From Candidatus Babelota bacterium (lineage in GTDB: Bacteria; JAGOBX01), in assembly GCA_017999075.1 (NCBI GenBank), contig JAGOBX010000039.1, forward strand, positions 1-13,882: a DNA stretch of 13,882 nt. The letters are read 5' to 3'. Both the position numbers and the translations under genes were made by a program. Positions within the stretch are counted from its first letter, which is position 1; each line of letters opens with the position of its first letter. Shown one piece after another: positions 13,881 to 13,882 of this stretch. Below the pieces are notes generated by a model. The model did not search any database and was not told the origin of the DNA. It was given only the letters and a program-made list of their open reading frames with translations.

Positions 13881-13882
13881 AG

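Noticed and set aside
1-13882. CRISPR arrays, tRNA or rRNA genes
   Set aside because: No regularly spaced repeats were seen, nor any sequence recognisable as a tRNA or rRNA.

Overview
The window comes from a strongly A+T-rich bacterial genome. The cell is Gram-negative: it encodes a TonB-dependent outer-membrane receptor ending in Phe, a lipoprotein with a lipobox, and an ABC-type surface-polysaccharide exporter ATPase. Genes use ATG starts, mostly with AGGAGG-type ribosome binding sites, and TAA or TGA stops. I cannot place the phylum from sequence alone.

Layout. (i) 1-1704 is a mobile-element zone. The left edge cuts into the start of an IS21-type istA gene. An IS110-family element follows, with a DEDD transposase and, upstream of it, a non-coding region that folds like an IS110 bridge RNA. 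(ii) 1705-3977 (minus strand) is a two-gene unit: gcvPA, glycine decarboxylase subunit 1 without its partner gcvPB, and a cytoplasmic xylose-isomerase-like TIM-barrel protein. (iii) 4113-9654 (plus strand) is a cleanly bounded four-gene operon with a near-consensus sigma70-type promoter, a PhnD-like periplasmic binding protein, a second unrelated (ABC_sub_bind/TrpX-like) binding protein, a TonB-dependent receptor, a lipoprotein built almost entirely from a 5'-nucleotidase C-terminal domain, and a strong terminator. (iv) 9776-13819 (minus strand) holds corA, a Wzt/KpsT-like ABC ATPase and two GT4 glycosyltransferases. It converges on the plus-strand operon. A promoter-like sequence at 13853-13880 points out of the right edge.

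How the genes fit together. The four-gene operon looks like an envelope uptake or sensing module: a surface lipoprotein and TonB-dependent receptor to capture and import a ligand, and two periplasmic proteins to bind it. No ABC permease or ATPase, TonB, ExbB or ExbD gene lies in the window. The 5'-nucleotidase C-terminal domain without its catalytic half hints at a nucleotide-, nucleoside- or phosphorus-compound ligand, but that is inference. The right-hand cluster most likely assembles and exports a surface glycan, with the matching permease and further enzymes encoded elsewhere.

Most promising for novelty are the TonB/5'-nucleotidase-C/two-binding-protein module and the individual bridge RNA candidate at 1464-1625.
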